A DNA stretch of 53,956 bases. Source: an uncultured Lachnospiraceae bacterium (GTDB lineage: Bacteria; Bacillota; Clostridia; Lachnospirales; Lachnospiraceae). The first letter of the stretch is position 1. Each line of letters opens with the position of its first letter. This document shows, piece by piece, positions 50,681 to 53,956 of the stretch. The DNA lies in assembly GCA_910587295.1 (NCBI GenBank), contig CAJULP010000109.1, positions 1-53,956 of the forward strand, written 5' to 3'. A program made the translations under genes and the position numbers. Under the pieces are notes generated by a model, which saw only the letters and a list, made by a program, of their open reading frames with translations, did no database searches and was not told the origin of the DNA.

Positions 50681-51880
50681 TCAACCTGATTTTCTCTGTT
50701 TTCCATGCATATCCGCTTCTTTGAAGTCCAAGATTTTTGCCATCTGCTCCGCCGCCCGATCATAGCTTGCATGGGTATATACATTCAGCGTAACGCCTAC
50801 GTCCGAATGCCCCATCACATACTGCAAAGTCTTAATATCCATGCCTGCATTTGCCATGTTGGTGCAGAATGTGTGGCGTAATACATGAGGCGTAATATGT
50901 GGCAATGGATTGTCCGGATGCAGCTTCTTATATTTCTTCATTGCCCACCGCATTTCATTTTCGATATGCAACGCTACTTTCGGTTTATCATCCTTGTCCA
51001 GCAGGAGAAATCCACTGTATCCGTCTACAATTATTTCTGTCTTTAAGTTCTTACGACGAGTAAGGATTTTTTTCAGGCTTTGATAGACTTCCTCTGTCAT
51101 AGGAATAAAGCGGCATCCGCACTCGGTCTTTGTTTTCTCAACATAATATTTTCCGCCCCGTTCCCTGACAAGCTGATGATCCACACGGATTTTCCTGCTG
51201 TCAAAATCCAGATCGCTCTTTGTCAAACCGCAAAACTCGCTGACACGCATTCCCGTTCCCAACAGCACGACAAATTCATCATAATACTTTGCATAGGTTT
51301 TATCTTCACGGATAAACCCCATCCAAAGTTCCTGCTGTTCCTCTGTCATGGCGATACGCTTCTGCGAATCGTTTGGCACAACATCTACCAACTTAAAATC
51401 AAATGGATTCCTGCGGATAATGTCCTCATTATATGCCATCTGAAAAGCAGGTTTTACAACGCCCCTGACGCTTGTAATAGTGCTGTACCCTTTACCGTCA
51501 TCATGCAACTTCATAATCCACTGCTGGGCATCAGATACCTTAATATCCCTTATCTGCCGGTAGCCGAAATCTTCTTTCTTAATCAGATTAAGAACAAAAT
51601 TATATCCGACTTTGGTATTGTAGCGTACACCCTGCTTCAAGCTGATATAGCGTTCCAAGAGGGCAATAACGGTAACTTCTCCGGCTGCATAGTCAATTCC
51701 ATCGTCAAGCTGTCTCTGGATTACCTTTTCCTTTTCCCGCAGCTCCTTCAAATCCGAAGAATAAACAGTCTGCCGCTTTCCGTGGATATCCGTATAGCGG
51801 TACTGATAAATCAGGTCTTTTCTCTGGCTCTCTCCTGTCTTTAAGACTCGTCCTTTATTGTCTTTTCGTTTCTCAGACAT
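50681..51880 (-). CDS. int: Tyrosine recombinase/integrase, Tn916/Tn1549 type
   Basis: The 399-residue recombinase cuts and joins the ends of the integrative element. It starts MSEKRKDNKGRVLKTGESQR, with AAAGGAG 7 bases ahead. A longer frame upstream lacks a binding site. The N-terminal arm-binding domain (1-60) precedes a core-binding SAM-like region and the catalytic domain with R in GTGMRVSEFCGL, HVLRHTF and the final GHSDVGVTLNVYTH with the nucleophile Tyr. The excisionase gene lies 120 bases upstream on the same strand, the classical xis-int end of such elements. Confidence 0.95.
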   Translation of the reverse strand: MSEKRKDNKGRVLKTGESQRKDLIYQYRYTDIHGKRQTVYSSDLKELREKEKVIQRQLDDGIDYAAGEVTVIALLERYISLKQGVRYNTKVGYNFVLNLIKKEDFGYRQIRDIKVSDAQQWIMKLHDDGKGYSTITSVRGVVKPAFQMAYNEDIIRRNPFDFKLVDVVPNDSQKRIAMTEEQQELWMGFIREDKTYAKYYDEFVVLLGTGMRVSEFCGLTKSDLDFDSRKIRVDHQLVRERGGKYYVEKTKTECGCRFIPMTEEVYQSLKKILTRRKNLKTEIIVDGYSGFLLLDKDDKPKVALHIENEMRWAMKKYKKLHPDNPLPHITPHVLRHTFCTNMANAGMDIKTLQYVMGHSDVGVTLNVYTHASYDRAAEQMAKILDFKEADMHGKQRKSG

Positions 51881-51999
51881 TTTCAAACTCCTTTCCGTGG
51901 TGGAAAGAGCCTTGATATGACTCATCCATTGTACCATATCAAAGCCAAATTTACACCATCAGATTCATAAAACTGTGAGAAATAAGTCAAATAGCTAAA

Positions 52000-52194
52000 T
52001 CAGATAGAATACTCGCTCTCGATATACTGATCGAACAGGCGGCGTTTGATCAATCGCTTATTGCCAACCCACAAAACAAAGCGGCAGTTTCTCTCGTTGG
52101 TAAGCTCACGTAGCTTATTTACACCAATCCCTGAATAAGCGGCAGCTTCTTCCAGACTTAGATTACTCTTTTCCCAAATCGGAACTTCTTTCAT
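52000..52194 (-). CDS. xis: Excisionase, Tn916 Xis type
   Basis: The 64-residue DNA-binding protein steers the integrase toward excision. It starts MKEVPIWEKSNLSLEEAAAY and carries the winged-helix motif GIGVNKLRELTNERNC, ending in LIKRRLFDQYIESEY, as in Tn916 excisionases. Its ATG overlaps the original stop of the upstream loader gene as ATGA, though that stop is now reached only in a shifted frame. Confidence 0.9.
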   Translation of the reverse strand: MKEVPIWEKSNLSLEEAAAYSGIGVNKLRELTNERNCRFVLWVGNKRLIKRRLFDQYIESEYSI

Positions 52195-53035
52195 TGGCTT
52201 TCGCCTCCCTCCATCAGCTTTTTAAGACGTTCCATTTTCTGCTGTGCCGTTATTTTGCGGAAATCGCCACCCGTAAAGCGGACAGGCACACACATTTCAA
52301 GCAACCTGCCATAAATGCGTGCGGCACGTCCTCCGGATTCCTAAGCTGCTCCGGCGTAAGGTTTGTCGTTGCAATCAGCGGCTTTTTGCTGATATACCTG
52401 CTGTCAATCACGTTGTATACCTGTTCCAGTCCGTATTCTGTACCTCTCTCCATGCCGAAATCATCAAGGATAAGCAGGGGATAGGAACACAGCTTTACGA
52501 TGTATTCATTCCTGTTTTCCGAGCCGTAGAAAAGGTTGTTCAAAATTGTCGCAAAGTTCGTCATGCAGACGGGTATTTCCTTCTCCATGAGGGCGTTGGC
52601 AATACAGCCTGCAAAATAGCTTTTCCCCGATCCAACATTCCCCCACAGCAGGTAGCCGAGGTTTTCAGCCCGTACCGTTTCCCACTTTTCCACATAAGAG
52701 TGCGCTTTCCCTATCTGCGGGCATTTCCCGTTGTCATTTTCAAAAGTCCAGTGACGCATGGCAGGATTGGAAAAGCCTTCCCGTTTCAGACGTTCCACTT
52801 CGGCACTGTGTTTTTCATCCGCATCTTTTTTCTCACGTTTTTCACGTTCTGCCCTGCGGCAGTCACATTCAGACGGGTGCCGGTCACGACCGAATAAAGC
52901 CCTGCCTTTCGGGAAATAGGCTTCTTTTGGTTTATGGCATTTCCCACAGTGCAGCAGTCCGTCCTCCCCCATGTAATCCTCCTGCTCCGGCATAGTGTCC
53001 ATCATCTGTAAAATTGTGTCAGTCAAACCGTTCAT
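52191..53035 (-). pseudogene. DnaC/IstB-like helicase-loader ATPase with a C-terminal frameshift
   Basis: The intact part has an N-terminal Cys cluster (CGKCHKPKE, ECDCRRAE) that may bind zinc, Walker A WGNVGSGKSYFAG, Walker B LLILDDFGMERG and TTNLTPEQL. It is a loader of the DnaC type, used for replication of integrative elements. Near 52316-52323 the frame shifts: the present frame ends after 261 residues (stop at 52250), while the other frame carries the normal ending RIYGRLLEMCVPVRFTG to a stop at 52191 overlapping xis. Two copies of TGCG on the plus strand remain where three would restore the frame. The start overlaps the upstream gene by ATGA. The ATPase core is complete, so partial function is possible. 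Confidence 0.8.
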
Positions 53036-53805
53036 AAGCTGTCCTCCTCACTGTATGAATAATCGGGTATTCCCTTTTTCAGTGCATTTCCTGTGATTGC
53101 TGCCTTTTCAGTGTCCTCCTGCGCCCATTTGTAAATCGTGGCGGCATGGTTATGGTACTGTTTTCCGCTTGAAGCAATATGTACGGATAAGCGGTCAATG
53201 TAATATTCCCATTTGTCGGGCAGTTCCGCTTTCAGGCCGTCAACCTCCGCATCAGAGAGGAAAATATTATTAAACTTCCCATAAACGGCGGGGGCGGGGA
53301 TTCCGTTCTCTCCCTCTTTCTCTATCTCTTTATCTCTCTCTATCTCTAACTCTCTCTCTACGCGGCAAATCTGTTTCAGATTGTTGCAGTCTGTTTCGTT
53401 TGTGTTGCATTGCAACACTTCCTGTTCAAGCGCAAGCTGTTTTTTCCGTTCCCTGCACTCCCTTGAACGTATGGTTGACGCTGTTTCCGAGCCGATGATT
53501 GTCGGCACTTCTGTGAGATGGTACTCGTCATCATCACCAATCTCTATCAGCCCGTGCCGCTGTAAAAATGCAAGCGTCAGCTTCACATTCTCTGCGTCCT
53601 CGTCAAGCGCAAGGGCAATCTCCGAAGCGAAGCTGTCCTCCACGCCCTCAAAGTAAAGTTTCCCCTCGTCCTTCAGCGAAAGCAGCATCATTTTCAGATA
53701 GATAATTGTGTGCGTATCGCCGCCCGCTATGGAGCGTAACTTCTTGATGCGCTTGTCTGAAAACCAGTCGGCTTTCAGTTTCAGCCAGTAATACCTCTTT
53801 GCCAT
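53032..53805 (-). CDS. Phage-type replisome organizer (N-terminal domain family, DnaD-like)
   Basis: The 257-residue protein starts MAKRYYWLKLKADWFSDKRI, with GGGAGG five bases ahead, in preference to a frame extending into the upstream terminator. Residues 1-120 match the replisome organizer N-terminal domain of phages and integrative elements, a winged-helix DNA-binding fold (HTIIYLKMMLLSLKDEGKL, FLQRHGLIEIGDDDEYHL). A charged linker follows, rich in E, R and I with repeated short motifs. The C-terminal 80 residues are helical with YHNHAATIYKWAQED. It would recruit the loader encoded next, with which it overlaps by ATGA. Confidence 0.88.
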   Translation of the reverse strand: MAKRYYWLKLKADWFSDKRIKKLRSIAGGDTHTIIYLKMMLLSLKDEGKLYFEGVEDSFASEIALALDEDAENVKLTLAFLQRHGLIEIGDDDEYHLTEVPTIIGSETASTIRSRECRERKKQLALEQEVLQCNTNETDCNNLKQICRVERELEIERDKEIEKEGENGIPAPAVYGKFNNIFLSDAEVDGLKAELPDKWEYYIDRLSVHIASSGKQYHNHAATIYKWAQEDTEKAAITGNALKKGIPDYSYSEEDSL

Positions 53806-53825
53806 AAATGCCTCCCTTAAACGCG

Positions 53826-53872
53826 CAAAAAGGACAGCCCAGACTTTTCCCATAAGTCTGTGACTGCCCTTG
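53826..53872 (-). terminator. Intrinsic terminator or attenuator ahead of the replisome organizer gene
   Basis: On the minus strand AAGGGCAG-CAGACTT pairs with AAGTCTG-CTGTCCTT around a short loop, followed by TTTTTGCG. It ends about 20 bases before the ATG, so it closes an upstream unit or gates entry into this operon. Confidence 0.75.
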
Positions 53873-53956
53873 CGCTGTGTTTGATAATAAATATTCAGAA
53901 TCCCTTAAAACCTTTTCTGCAAACAGTTGGGAAGAATTGCAGAATCATATGTGGGA

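Noticed and set aside
1..53956. CRISPR arrays, ordinary tRNA genes, T-box or common riboswitch motifs
   Set aside because: I looked for regularly spaced repeats, cloverleaf features and the TGG-type T-box core and saw none apart from tmRNA; a covariance-model scan would be needed to exclude weak cases.

Overview
The window looks like chromosome from a mid-GC Gram-positive anaerobe of the class Clostridia, most likely a Lachnospiraceae relative. This rests on strong AGGAGG-type ribosome binding sites, TTGACA-N17-TATAAT promoters, U-tailed intrinsic terminators, a SpoVB/MurJ-type flippase, the iscS-iscU-mnmA order, a secG-rnr-smpB-tmRNA neighbourhood and a Tn916/Tn1549-like integration module. 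No database search was possible, so the family names come from recognisable motifs.

Layout. 1-380: a strong minus-strand promoter with a gene-free leader running off the left edge, probably for stable RNA. 381-5194: an OmpR/histidine-kinase pair followed by a DUF2339-like membrane protein and a lipoprotein, in one tightly packed minus-strand unit. 5248-9178: a small membrane protein, tmRNA, smpB, rnr and secG, which together form the ribosome-rescue and decay set. 9308-12138: a GH25 lysozyme with cell-wall-binding repeats behind enolase. 12256-17227: a PMT-family glycosyltransferase facing a polytopic GT-C-like protein and a GH31 glycosidase. 17309-20829: a GntR (YtrA-type) regulator with its ABC exporter. 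21038-28824: gpmI, three polytopic GT-C-like proteins and a CDF cation exporter. 28923-32737: a plus-strand heterodimeric ABC multidrug-type exporter behind a 25-codon leader ORF and an intrinsic terminator. 32752-35731: a DEAD-box helicase with a structured 5' UTR and a TPR protein. 35994-36475: a 482-bp near-perfect palindrome. 36485-40637: a GtrB-like glycosyltransferase, then tpiA, pgk and gap. 40831-47092: a PHP phosphatase, mnmA, iscU, iscS, a SpoVB-like flippase and an SDR epimerase. 47166-50060: a gene graveyard (GH13 glucosidase, IS110 transposase and AraC regulator remnants). 50067-50516: a tyrosine phosphatase. 50600-53956: the integrase end of an integrative element (int, xis, a frameshifted DnaC-like loader and a replisome organizer).

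How it works together. Five glycolytic enzymes (gap, pgk, tpiA, gpmI, eno) lie within 30 kb, all on the minus strand, interleaved with membrane glycosyltransferases and a cell-wall hydrolase. This suggests a core-metabolism and envelope region. The most unusual items are the leader-peptide/terminator system ahead of the ABC pair, the potentially switching 5' UTR of the helicase, and the giant palindrome beside it.
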